Of a stretch of 64,000 bases of DNA, positions 31,838 through 43,039 are shown piece after piece. The notes under the pieces are model-generated. The model ran no database searches, was not told where the DNA came from, and saw nothing but the letters and a program-made list of their open reading frames with translations. The position numbers were made by a program, and so were the translations under genes. The first letter of the stretch is position 1. Every line of letters starts with the position of its first letter. The stretch lies in assembly GCA_036873135.1 (NCBI GenBank), contig JAPTYO010000009.1, forward strand, positions 34,798,756 through 34,862,755, read 5' to 3'. This stretch comes from Clarkia xantiana subsp. parviflora. Taxonomy: Eukaryota; Streptophyta; Magnoliopsida; Myrtales; Onagraceae.

Positions 31838-33184
31838 GCCGAAATTTACATATATATATATATATATATATATTGTTGATTGATTTAATCTTAAAGATAG
31901 AATCTTAGCAATAAATATATATATGTTTGTTAATGCCGAAATATATATGTATATATTTTAATATTGGAAACTATTTTAAATAGTTTATGTTACTTGGTGG
32001 CAAACTTTAATATTTTTTTTAATGGATTTAAAACCCTACTTGGTACATAAGTAAACATTTCGGCCCAACCTTTTTAATTTTAATTATTGGGCCAGTCTAA
32101 TATGTTAAACCGGGACGAAATAAAACCGAACCGGATTTTCTCAATCGGTTCGACCTATTCGGATCGGGTCGGACCGGGGTAATTAAGTGGATATAACCGA
32201 ACCGGTTTTGAGTGTTGAACCGAGCCGAACCCTATTTTCTTGGACCAGTTCGGACCGAACTAGTTTTTAAATTTAAAACCGGACTGAACCCAACCGGAAT
32301 TTTGCCAGACCGGACCGAATCGGATTTTCCGGACCAGACCGAACCGGATTTTCTGAACCGGACCGAGCCGGACCAAAACGGACTGAAATTGACTGAACCG
32401 AACAATGTTTTCTAAACCGAACTCAAGTCAATTAAAATAGGGAGTTCATGTTTTAAAATCCAAATGTTTTTGAACCTCGAAATGGACTAGACAGTACTCA
32501 TAGGGTTGCTAATCTTTATGTCTTGTTTCGATTATGGGGATGGATCTCGGAGATACATGTTTTTGGGACTAGTTAAATTAGTGGGCTGAATTGCAATTGT
32601 TTATTATTCAATATATATTTATGCATGATTAGAACTGTTGTCTAGACTGAGTCAAGCTAGCTGGATATTACATGTTGTGGGCGGAGCCCTGGTTAAATAT
32701 ATGGTATGCGCACTAGAATAGACATGCTGTGATATTTGAAAATGTCTAGGATTCATGTCTAGAAGATTGCGTGATTGAATATAAGCATGAATTGCAAATC
32801 AGCCCCAAATGTTTAAAATTAATTTAAAACCGAAAACCAGTCACCAAATATGTATGATTGATGTGGATGTTTCATATTTGACACGTATGCTAAAATGTTA
32901 AGGATGTAATTGCGTTTGATAATTTACTTACAAGTAGAAATATAAATGCAAGCATGAGTTCCTCGGAACATTATACCATGACGCGTAAGCATGTATGTGG
33001 TATGAATGATGAATGTTACTAGCATATGATAATTTAAATGAGTTGTAGAATTGTGAATGCATGAGTGAATTCATCGGAATGATTTTTCCAAAACAAAAAG
33101 GGCCTTGGGTATTAGTTTTCATGGCTGACCCGGTACAATTCATTGTCTCCCTGATTTTGCTTGATCATCGATGTATTAGTTTTC
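31221..33184 (+). other. 5' leader of copia C
   Basis: No gene. It carries the (TA)n tract (31793-31873) and CCGAACC-rich tract (32130-32405). Unlike A, B and F, it lacks the segment following GGGCCTTGGG. The end of the leader and the start codon are duplicated: TATTAGTTTTCATGGCTGACC occurs near 33109 and again near 33174. Confidence 0.82.
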
Positions 33185-33348
33185 ATGGCTGACCCGGTAC
33201 AGTTCTACGAGTCATGCAATCTGGACGGGATGGATTATGATGCTTGGAGAGATAATATTATGGATCTTCCCATCGCTTCGGATCTTGATGATCAAGTCAA
33301 TCCAACGACAGAGAGACTGAGGCTGGACGAATATAAGGTGTTGCGTCC
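33185..33348 (+). pseudogene. Gag-like ORF of copia C, N-terminal part (split by G2)
   Basis: It starts at ATG 33185 with MADPVQFYESCNLDGMDYDA followed by WRDNI. Its arrangement (LDG-x-x-Y-x-x-W) is the usual start of copia gag. It is open until the G2 insertion after DEYK and continues at 43893. Without G2 and one copy of the five-base duplication, the frame would run through without a stop, about 175 codons in total. The sequence differs strongly from the gag of A and D. Confidence 0.65.
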
Positions 33349-34239
33349 TGCGAACTGGGTCGTGTGGACGCGTCTGTCTGAGTGGTTGAGCGGGTTATTG
33401 GGCTGTCACCCTTCATCGGGAAGAGGTTTTCGCCTTGTGCCGATGACGAGTGTTCGGTTTTATCGCTGAGTCTCGGAAAGGTCTATGTCTCGAAAGACGG
33501 TTGTGTCCCAGGAGGCGTCTGAGTCTCGGGAAACGGTTGTGTCTCGGGAGGCGTTTGAGTCTCGGGAAACGGTTGTGTCTCGGGAGGCGTCTGTGTCTCG
33601 GGAAACGGTTGAGTCTCCGGAAATGGCTGTCTATGCACAAGTCTGAGCGTCTGGAGCGCTGATTCCTGCACGACGGGCCAGTACTAGCACCGAGAGGGGG
33701 GGTGGTGCTAGTGGAGCCCTCTCCGATGCCTAAGTCTCTATAGGGCTAAAAATGTAATCTTAGAGAGAGAAAGTATTTCTAGAGAGAAGTCAGAGCTCAA
33801 ATTACCAAAGTTGGGCAAATGAGAGGATGTGTCAAAATGGGTGGCCAAGGCCTCCTATTTATAGGCTTCCTTGGGACCGGACCCGGTTTTAAAGCGGTTT
33901 GATGACGGTTCAAAAGCAAGCGGTAACCGTCATCAATATTGGCAATGCGCGAACTTGACTTCTCTACACGTAACGGTAATCGCGTAAACGGCAATCACGT
34001 AATACCCGTAGCGCAATCCGGACCTCGTCGAATTTGGGCAATTCGGCGAGGTCCGGCTTGCCGTGCAACCCGGACCTCCGGATTGCTTTGTGCAATCCGG
34101 AGGTCCTATCCGGACGCGCGTAACGCGCTTCCGGACCGTTTTGACCCTTGGGAGACATTTTTCATGTCGTGATGTAATTTTGACGTGTTTAAAAGGCCCG
34201 AAATATAAATACGAACTCGAATTGGACACATATCCATCA
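33349..34239 (-). repeat. 3' LTR of G2
   Basis: It pairs with 43040-43892 and is clearly related to the G1 LTR. It contains an internal tandem repeat at 33490-33625 built of GTCTCGGGAAACGGTTGT and GTCTCGGGAGGCGTCTG, which accounts for much of the length difference between LTRs. Confidence 0.92.
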
Positions 34240-34256
34240 CTTGCCCCCGAGTCAAG
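34240..34256 (-). promoter_or_regulatory. Polypurine tract of G2
   Basis: Element sense CTTGACTCGGGGGCAAG, identical to G1, abuts the LTR start. Confidence 0.85.
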
Positions 34257-34769
34257 TAACGGTTTAAAACCTTTCTTGACTCTATTTTAAGTTAGGATAC
34301 GCGTCCAATTTGAGCTTGACGCTAACCTTCCGGTTTTGATTGTTGGTTGGACGTAGAAGTCTTGATTTTGTCCGTCCTTTGATTTTCCGACCGAGTGACT
34401 TTATTTCCTGTCATCACGGTTAGTGCAATAGAGAATGCGCATATGTAAAGTGCAAACATGATTACCACTAGGGATATAAGCAATTAGTAATATGTCATGC
34501 GGACATGCTTTTATCAACGTGCATGCACAAGTAACGATCATGGCAAGAACGTAATTACGTGATGTTAGAAATATAATCCGTATACTTCTAAAACGACTTA
34601 GTGATTATTAAATCATGAATCATGCGATATGAAAACATGCATGTAAAATGATGAATTTGATACGCGCAATACCAAAACAATCATGTACGTAGAATTAAAT
34701 ACTTAGAAGAGGGTGGAGTATACCTTAAGCACTTAGGCGTGGGTGTAGATGAATTACTCATTTGATCCT

Positions 34770-35490
34770 TATCATCAAGGCATCTTTTGGGATATGTGAT
34801 TACACTAATCCCCAATCATTCTTCCAGCTTTTTTGGAATTCAGTCTTCATCCTTCTTTGCAGGTGATTGCTCCACCATTTCTAGAAACCATTTGCTTGTT
34901 CATAGTTTCTTCACCGTCGTAAACTTTAGGTGCATCCCGAAAGTTACGTGTTTGATTCTTGACCTGTTTTCAGAAATTGACACCACCAATCGACTCAGAT
35001 CATCGCAAGGATTCCGGCGCCGCCTTCCGTTGCCATACGATGCCGCACGCGCCGTCGCGTGCGTGCTGTCCTGCCGGCGCGTGTTACCCACGCGCCGCCT
35101 TCCCGTGCTCCGTTCGCGGTGGTCTTTACCTTTCTGAAATCGTCTCTACGAGTGGAGTCCATTGTGATACTTTTTGTCACATTTTGAGGTAGTTTGAAAA
35201 CTCAATTTTACAAGACAGCTTCGTCTTGATTTTTGGATGTTGCCGTATTGTTGTTCCTTTGAACTATTTGTTGTTGTTGTTGCATAGAGCTGCTCATTGG
35301 TGTTCGTATGTCGAATAATTGCTGGTTGGTCGTTGTTGCTATCGTCGTTAGCCCATGCCTTAGACGATTTTTACCTCCGTGCATAGTCGTGGTAAAATTC
35401 CCCATCGGACGTATTGCCCCCATGCCTTCGCGTAAAAGCCTTTTGGTCGGTACGTGTAGTTTTTCCCTTAATGGGTTTGTTGGTTGTCGG
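34770..35490. other. G2-specific segment, partly GC-rich, possibly captured
   Basis: It is absent from G1, whose sequence joins across it near 20175. The centre (about 35010-35120) is GC-rich, with CGCGCCG-type motifs, unlike the AT-rich interior. The ends have possible splice-like and pyrimidine tracts (CTTCTTTGCAGGTG near 34855). An open - strand frame of 173 codons (35208-35729) overlaps the right part and includes a poly-Gln run. I recognise no gene. It may be host sequence captured by the element, or ancestral sequence lost from G1. Confidence 0.45.
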
Positions 35491-35647
35491 AAGTTGCCAA
35501 TTGTCTTTGGGGGTAGTCGTTTGTTGTCTTGATGCCTTAGAAAAATATTTTTCCTAAGTGTTGTCGTGTTTTGCTCTTCACGGTTCGTTACATTAGTCGT
35601 ACCACTTGCATGATAGCTTCTTGGGACGTTGGCCATTTTGGTTGCAC

Positions 35648-35800
35648 ATATCAACTTTGCTATATGTGTTGACTTTGCTATGCGCGATGACTTTGCTATG
35701 TGCGTTGACTTTGCTATGCGCGTTGACATTGCTATGTGCGTTGACTTTGCTATGCGTGTTGACTTTGCTATGCGCGTTGACTTTGCTACGCGCGTTGACG
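35648..35800. repeat. Short tandem repeat (18-20 bp) in G2
   Basis: About eight copies of GTTGACTTTGCTATGCGC, the counterpart of 20295-20512 in G1. Confidence 0.9.
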
Positions 35801-36011
35801 CTAATGGTTGTATGTTGGTAATGATAGCTTAGGCGATGTATTGTTGAGCATTATGTATAGACCGTCGGTCATTGTCTGCAAACATGTTAAAAGACTTAGA
35901 AAATATTTAAACGATATCTAATGCTTGTTACCATAGATGTCGTCGTATGAGCTTTGTCGATGAGCGTCGTAGGTGTGCTTAAGAGGCATAGCTACTTGTT
36001 GTATGCAATCC

Positions 36012-36822
36012 ATCTTTGTCGACATGTATGTACGTACATGGAAACACTTAGAAAATACTTTCTCCTTTTCGACATGCATCCCTGTCGACATGTTTGTACG
36101 TACATGGAAACGCATAGAAAATATTTTCTCCTTGTCGACATGCATTCTTGTCGACATGTATGTACGTACATGGAAACACTTAGAAAATATTTTCTCCTTG
36201 TCGACATGCATCCTTGTCGACATGTATGTACATACATGGAAACACTTAGAAAACATTTTCTCCTTGTCGACATGCATCCTTGTCGACATGTATGTACGTA
36301 CATGGAAACACTTAGAAAATATTTTCTCCTTGTCGACATGCATCCTTGTCTACATGTATGTACGTACATGGAAACACTTAGAAAACATTTTCTCCTTGTC
36401 GACATGTATGTACGTACATGGAAACACTTAGAAAAATATTTTCTCCTCGTCGACATGCATCTTTATCGACATGTATGTACGAACATGGAAACACTTAGAA
36501 AATATTTTCTCCTTGTCGACATGCATCCTTGTCGACATGTATGTACGTACATGGAAACACTTAGAAAATATTTTATCCTTGTCGACATGCATCCTTGTCG
36601 ACATGTATGTACATACATGGAAAAACTTAGAAAATATTTTCTCCTTGTCGACATGCATCCTTGTCGACATGTATGTACGTACATGGAAACACTTAGAAAA
36701 TATTTTCTCCTTGTCGACATGCATCTTTGTCGACATGTATGTACGTACATGGAAACACTTAGAAAATATTTTCTCCTTGTCGACATGCATCCTTGTCGAC
36801 ATGTATGTATGTACACTGTATG
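36012..36822. repeat. 66-bp minisatellite in G2
   Basis: About a dozen copies of a 66-base unit made of CTCCTTGTCGACATGCAT, CCTTGTCGACATGTATGTAC and GTACATGGAAACACTTAGAA plus AATATTTT. The period is divisible by three and holds no stop in several frames, so ORFs up to 312 codons (35954-36892) appear on both strands. They encode perfect 22-residue repeats. I do not consider these genes. The units contain the palindromes TGTCGACA and TGTACGTACA. Confidence 0.95.
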
Positions 36823-37113
36823 TGCGTATTTTCCCCCGCACTTAGAGTCTTTTCACCATCCCTGGCTATGTACGCTGTATCCGTATGCTTGATGCGACCA
36901 CAGGTTATATGCCAACTCCTGATAATATGCTGACACATAGTTGTATGCTGACAGCTTGCAATATGCTGACTGTCATCTTGAGAAAGACACTTAGAAAATA
37001 TTCCACCCTTGTAATCTTGTATGCTGCGAGTATGCGCTCGATGTTGCCGTGCAAGGTTAATGTGTTGAAGAGGTTGCCCCCTTGAGTGATTCTTGTTACT
37101 TGTTGTGCGAAGA
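36823..37113 (-). other. Non-coding interior of G2 between the minisatellite and the conserved ORF
   Basis: It aligns with 20946-21223 in G1, including a series of ATATGCTGACA-type words. No gene is supported. Confidence 0.55.
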
Positions 37114-37521
37114 CTAACAAGTCTTGTACGTACATAGTTGTCTCACATGGAGCGTCCGTTGTATAAATGCTTGCATAAGTGTTGATGCGTGTTTACGCAC
37201 TGACTGGATTGTTGGTTGTATTTTCCAGGATATCAGATTTTGCTGTCTTCTTGTCAGAATTAGTCTTCCCACAGCTGTTACCATGAGTAAGTCCACTATC
37301 TCCATCTTGATGGGAAAAAGCTTGTCTTTGAGGATAGCTGATGTGTACAATAATTCGTTTGTTGGGAGGAATATCCGTACAAGTGCCCCCGCTACTCTGG
37401 AGTCTTCAGACAAGGTCGCGGTAAAGGGCTTGTGAGTAAGATGTCTCATTTTATCTTCTTTGAACTTGTTAATTTCCAAGTTATTGCTAGCTGCAGCTTC
37501 TGTTTTTAGCATAATTCTCAA
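37114..37521 (-). CDS. Conserved ORF of unknown function in G2 (possibly not a gene)
   Basis: The counterpart of 21224-21577 in G1, 135 codons, including HKPFTATLSEDSRVAGALV and FPIKMEIVDLLMVTAVGRLI. It is open in both copies, although the gag of both is broken. The antisense frame 37124-37435 is open as well. No family is recognised. Confidence 0.35.
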   Translation of the reverse strand: MRIMLKTEAAASNNLEINKFKEDKMRHLTHKPFTATLSEDSRVAGALVRIFLPTNELLYTSAILKDKLFPIKMEIVDLLMVTAVGRLILTRRQQNLISWKIQPTIQSVRKHASTLMQAFIQRTLHVRQLCTYKTC

Positions 37522-38853
37522 AAGATCCGACGCAGGGGCACGTTCCTCGAGCGATTCTTAGTTCTTTATGCCGAGCATGACCGTGCTAATTCCTTCTTGT
37601 GATAAAGGAAATAGAGTTGAGGGTTGTGCAGTGGTGTCTTCTGCCCCCCGGTCGAGGGACCTGCCCAAGGAGGAGCGTTACTCCTATTGAGGTAAGTATT
37701 TGTTGATTGCTGATTTTGATGCCCGTATTGCTGATTGTCGCCCTTATGTTGAAGAGCTATGTTGTGTTGAATGTTGAAACAATCATTATTGTCGTGTCCT
37801 TTGTGTGGATGACGACATTGCATTTGATGTTGACATTATGAACTCTTTGCCAAAGGTCCTTAGAGATGATGTTAACTCTTGGTTGGTGTCGGGCTGTCTG
37901 CTTCCAGCATGTTGAACTCTTTGTGAATGGGTTGGTGTTGATAATTCTTTGTTCATGACTTTGCTTTGCATGATATTTTGTCACCTGGACCTGTTTTCAA
38001 TAATAATCATGTGATAACTTGTTAGTAATATTTCATACCTTGAGTTATCTATGCTGTCCATATGCTTTGGACTTGGAAGATAGGATAGATATAGATGATG
38101 AACATGATGTCTGTAGTTGCGACTGTATGTCGCTCATTGTTAAGTGTTATGATCGCCCCTCTTGGTTAGATTCCAAGGCATGGCAAGATGGATAGAGCAT
38201 AGGATGTTGCGACTTGCGCATTGTAGGTTTTTGTTGGATGTGGATGACTAATAATCATAGATGTAGTCTCCGCAGCCGTGACCATTAGCCACTTCTTGAT
38301 TGATAACTTGAGATGCTCTCCTGATTGCTTGCATGATGCATTATGCATGTTGCCCTTCTTTCCTGAATTGCTTGCCGCTATATATGTTGTAACCTGCCAA
38401 GTATTTTGCGTATAGCAATTTTTCTTAACAAGTAGTATATTTGAAAGATGTTATCTTGGCTAAGCAAGATACTAGTTTATACTGTCTCTTAGTTCCACTC
38501 TAAGGAAACGTTGTACAAGACTCGACTTGTAAATTTTATGAGTTTTAAACATGGTGCGCACCTGCCAGCGTGTATCAACCCGCGTTGGGGAAGCGTACGT
38601 AAAAACATTTTGGTTTTTGAAAAGATGTTTGTGAACCCTAAAAAAGCTCGTGATACACGCAAAAACCGTGTTGATAAAATATTTGAAAAAATATTTGATA
38701 CATAAAATATTTGATAAAGTATTTGAAAAAATATTTGTGATACATGATTCCTGCGTCCAGGGACCACGTAACACTTTTTGAAAATATGAATTGTGATGCA
38801 TGCTTTCTACGTCCAGGAACCATGCAACACGGTTTGAAAATCCGTAGTACGGA
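37522..38853 (-). other. Non-coding interior of G2
   Basis: No gene. It is collinear with 21578-22740 of G1 and has one copy of the segment that is duplicated in G1. AAAATATTTGATA-type repeats at 38680-38740. Confidence 0.55.
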
Positions 38854-39125
38854 ATTGTCATCTAACAAGAGGACCTTTGCCGTAAAGAGTGAACCCTTTA
38901 AATAGGAATTCATAGTATGGGATTGTCATCTAACAAGAGGACGTTCGCCGTATAGAGTGAACCCTTTAAATAGGAATTCATAGTATGGGATTGTCATCTA
39001 ACAAGAGGACGTTCGCCGTATAGACTGAACCCTTTAAATAGGAATTCATAGTATGGGATTGTCATCTAACAAGAGGACATTCGCCATAAAGACTGAACCC
39101 TTTAAACAGGAACTCATACTTGTTG
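38854..39125. repeat. 68-bp tandem repeat, first array of G2
   Basis: Four copies with the word ATTGTCATCTAACAAGAGGA starting at 38854, 38922, 38990 and 39058. G1 has decayed, fewer copies near 22740-22900. Confidence 0.92.
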
Positions 39126-39328
39126 TAGTGTGGGGTCGTTGTCTAACAAGAGAACTTCCGCCACTTATGGGGTGATCAGTCCCGTATTGTATTTGCCCAT
39201 CCTGTTCTGAATCCAGGGAATGGCTATGAACATGAGGATTTGCCTCTAACAAGAGATGTCACAGCATGTCATTTTTTAGAAGTAAACATGGGGTTTGTCT
39301 TTACAAAGAGGATACCTCAACATGCTAC

Positions 39329-39605
39329 TTTTGATAGTAAATCTTGGTGTTAATCCAAGATATTGCTTGTAGCTGACGCCTTTGGAATAGTAGTCATTTT
39401 GATAGTAGACCTTGGTGTTATTCCAAGGTATTGCTTGTAGTTGACGCCTCTGGAATAGTCGTCATTTTGATAGTAGCCCTTGGTGTTATTCCAAAGTATT
39501 GCTTGTAGTTGACGCCTCTGGAATAGTCGTCATTTTGATAGTAGACCTTGGTGTTATTCCAAGATATTGCTTGTAGTTGACGTCTCTGGAATAGTCGTCA
39601 TTTTA
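39329..39605. repeat. 68-bp tandem repeat, second array of G2
   Basis: Four copies with TATTGCTTGTAG at 39361, 39429, 39497 and 39565. G1 has one copy near 23090-23150. The period is the same as in the neighbouring array, although the sequence is unrelated. Confidence 0.92.
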
Positions 39606-40565
39606 AGTAGAGGATTTTATAAGTCCCTTTTTGTAGATAATCTGCAAGTTGTCATTGCGACATATAAGTTGACTGTGCACATAGCGCGATGGCTTTGTGT
39701 TGCCGGCACCTTCTTGAGATAGACGCCAATGTTATGAATGGAGAAATAAACTCCCTGTTGGTGTAGATAATAGATATGTTGGCGTTGTATACCATAAATC
39801 CCTCCTTGAACACAATTCTTAGCTTGTATTGTTGAAGTGGATTTTTGTGCATAGGTTACTACTTGGCGTAATTCCCATGTAGTAATCGTAGTGTAGCATG
39901 TACCTACGAACAGAGTTGCTTTTGTCAGATAATCGCAATTTTTATAAGTTTTCAAAAGTATGGAGTCATGAAATTTTCTTTTTAGTCATGCATATAATAA
40001 ATAGAGTAAAGGAATATGATACGAGGATTCCTTGTTTGTGTAGGAAACTTCCCTGAGTGCGGACGCGATAGGTGCGGATCATGATAGGTATGTATATATG
40101 TTAGGTAGAATGCCGAGCACTTGTCAGCTTGGTGCCCCCCCAGTCGCTTGGCAGTTGTATCATTGTTTCCTGATGGTTTTTATTGTTTCATCTTCTAATA
40201 GTGCATGATCTGCCATTGGGTAATGCCCACGCCTTATTTATTATTGCGACACGATTTTTGGTCTTGCGCGTATAGAATGCTTTGAGTCTTTGTGTTGTTG
40301 ACGCGATTAATATGTGCGTAGTTGCTACTTGGCGTTATTCCAAGTTAATATGCGTCATAATAATGTACCTACGAAAGTAAATTTAACTTTTATTAGATAT
40401 TTGGAGTTCATACAACGGATTTCTAGAAAGCGTCTACTGATCACCTCTTTTTGAAAAGTACTGAGGCTAATAAGCATAAGTTGTACTTAATCTAAAAAGA
40501 TTTAAAATAGATATTTCAAAAAGGAGATAAAGGAGATAAAGGAATTGCTGATGTGTTTGACGTCC
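39606..40565 (-). other. Non-coding interior of G2 downstream of gag
   Basis: No gene is supported. It is collinear with 23150-24100 of G1 at high similarity, including the TATGTATATATGTTAGGTAGA word. Pol would be expected here in an autonomous element. Confidence 0.6.
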
Positions 40566-42993
40566 TTATAGGTGATTTGTTGGCAAGTTGACTCTGCCGC
40601 GTGCCACATAGTTTCTCAATGCATCTAGCGTGTTGAGCTCTTCAATCTCCACCTTTGGGGATGAACAAATGTTGATGTCATGCCCCCCAATTTTACGTTG
40701 CTTGTGTTGTTCTTCAACATTTTTGCCAAGGAAGGCAGTCGTTGGCTCAAGTGGGCGGAGAAGTTTGTTTTCCGGGAGTTTGAAATTTGTTTCTTCCACC
40801 TTCATGCTCCAAGGATTGTATAAGTCGTCACAATTGGTTCCATAAGTGACGTTGTTTTTCTGGCGTTTGGCGGTAGGTGGATTAACATTCGCCTTTTCTT
40901 TTCCCTTGCCTTTTTCTGAAGACTTCACACGAGGCTTCCTTTGATGCTTATTGCCTTGGTCGATATACTTCTTCATTTTTCCTTTTAAGATTAAGCTGTT
41001 GACATGAAGCTTTAATCCATCACAGCTTTCTGTCTCGTGGCCATATACTTCATGATTTTCACACCATTTGCTTTCATCTTTTCCCAGTGGGCCTTTGCGG
41101 AAATTGGAGGGCTTTTTCAACCGTTTGGTCTTCTTTATTTCTTTCAAGATGACGGATAGCGGTGTGTTCAATGGAACAAACTTGGCAAGATTGGTCTCTT
41201 TGAGCCTTTGGGCATTTGACTGGAACGGCCTCTTTTGTTGCGGTTGTCTCTTTTACCAGGAAACGTGTATCTCCTTTTCAATTATTGCCTTCAAGGTTCT
41301 TGTTGTCAGTCCCGTGATTGGGACGTTATTGTCACTAACAGGTTTTCCCCGTCCCTTCTTGTGATAGATGTTAGCATTGTCTTGGCTTGTCCTTGTGGAA
41401 GGACCTTCCTTGTGTATTTTTGATGACTCTGCTTGAGTCTTCTTTGGAGGGCTGTCGCCTTGATCGACGAATTGCTTCAATTCGCCTTTGAGGACGAAGC
41501 TGTTAATGCGGGAACGTAGGCTGACACAGCTATCCGTTTCGTGGCCAAAGACCTCGTGGTTTTCACACCACTAGTCTTTGTCTTTCCCCAGCGGACCTTT
41601 TCTGAAATTGTTCGGCTCTTTCCACATGTTCGCATCCTTCATTTTCTTCACTATCACGGATAGCGGTGCATTCAATGGAATGCAGTCTATTAAATCTTCT
41701 TGGAAAGGCCTTTTCGGCTGGGGCTGCCAATTTCTTCCTTTCTGGCCGCTTGAGGGCGGTTTTGCTTGATTCTGCTTTGGAGGTTTTTTCCATGCCTCTT
41801 TTTGGTGTTGTGCTATCACGTACGGGTTGCATGAGCGCGCAACTTCGTGCTTTGATTGTTGGTACTGGAAGGTACCTTCCGTGCACTGCCCCTCTATTCT
41901 TTGGTGCAGTGCGTCTTGATGACTTGTGACTCGAGACTTTGTCCCTGTCGCCTCAACTTGTCTATTGACTGGAGGCAGAGGTGGTGATGGCAGGGCGTAT
42001 CCTTGGTTCGTCGATATCTTTCGGAATGCAAGGGATTCTTCGAGTGCGGTCGTCATGGTAGGAGTGACAGGTGGTGGCGGGTTGACACCTTTGTATTGGA
42101 GGACTCCTTGGTCGTATTACACGAAGGATGCATTTCTTGTTGGTGTGAAGAAAGCATTGGATGTGGCGACAGGGATGTGGAAGGATCCCAGTTGTCTTCT
42201 TATTGGCTTCTGCGCGGTTATGGGCAAGGCGTCGCGGTATACAACGTGCTCATTGTCCTTTGATGAAAAATCAATGACATCTTCAAAGGCGGCATCCTTT
42301 ATGTCGACATATTCCCAATTGGTATCATCGGTCCTGTGCATTTTCTTTGCCACGTACACTTCTTGGTCATATGAATTCTTGCTTTCAGCGTCAAAGTCTC
42401 TTGCATTTCTCCAATGACGCGCTCCTTGGGAAGGAGTGTATGAACGTGCGGCTTCATATCTTGTATGTTGGAAGGAATTTTCTGCATGTTGGTCCATGTC
42501 CTGGAATGGACGGACTTGGCGGGTATAGTCTTGAGACATTTCTCTTGTCGGCGCAGCGTGTTCCTGGGCGGTTGGAGGTGGTTGGGCCGCATATCCTTGA
42601 TTTTTCAGTAACTCGCGGAATGCGAGTAAGTCTTCCAGCGCCGCCATCATTGCTGGAGTAATGAAGGTATCGGGTTTGTTCCCGTTCCTTGTTATTCGCC
42701 TTGCGGCATTTCTGATTGAAATTCATTATGCATCTCTGGCTCAAAACCAGGTGAGGGTGAACGATGCTCGTCATTTGTTTCTTGGAGGTTGTGCTGTGCA
42801 TCTGGCACATCCTTGGTTGGCATGGATGAAACTACGGAAGTAGCTCTCGGTATGTAGGAAGGTCCCGATTGGCTTCCGGCTGGCTTCTGACCTCTTGCTT
42901 TTTTGCTTGCCGGAGACGTTTTAGGATGTCTAGCCCTTTTCCTTGCACTTCTCGCGTTAACCTCTTTGGGAGGGTTGCGTCACTCGTCATGTT
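40566..42993 (-). pseudogene. Tat-like gag of G2 with duplicated modules
   Basis: Longer than in G1. In element sense it starts near 42993 (MTSDATLPKRLTREVQGKGL), with a frame change around 42840-42700. Then ALEDLLAFRELLKNQGYA and later a similar ALEESLAFRKISTNQGYA show a first duplication. The zinc-finger module also occurs twice: CENHEVFGHETDSC at about 41525-41570, just after a TAG, and KWCENHEVYGHETESC at about 41040-41090. Both are CX2HX4HX4C, each preceded by a PLN-x-P-LSVI-like stretch and GPLGKDK/ESK. Stops at 42117, 41571 and near 41253 break it. The last frame ends ALRNYVARGRVNLP. The protein would form the particle of a Tat element. Confidence 0.82.
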
Positions 42994-43022
42994 TTTGCGG
43001 TATGATAGCTTTTTGTTCGAAT

Positions 43023-43039
43023 CACGGAGACAGCGCCAA
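43023..43039 (-). promoter_or_regulatory. Primer-binding site of G2
   Basis: Element sense TTGGCGCTGTCTCCGTG follows the 5' LTR. It is close to the TTGGCGCCGTCTG-type site of plant Tat elements. Confidence 0.83.

Noticed and set aside
33413..33671. Arg/Leu-rich ORFs in the G2 LTRs (also 42987-43441)
   Set aside because: They follow the GTCTCGGGAAACGG tandem repeat inside the LTR in several frames. There is no protein family resemblance.
36012..36822. CRISPR-like array
   Set aside because: The units are contiguous with no unique spacers, and the context is a plant retrotransposon.
35954..36892. 312-codon + strand ORF and overlapping long ORFs in G2
   Set aside because: They lie wholly in the 66-bp minisatellite, whose period is a multiple of three. 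ORFs are equally long on both strands, so this is a repeat artefact.
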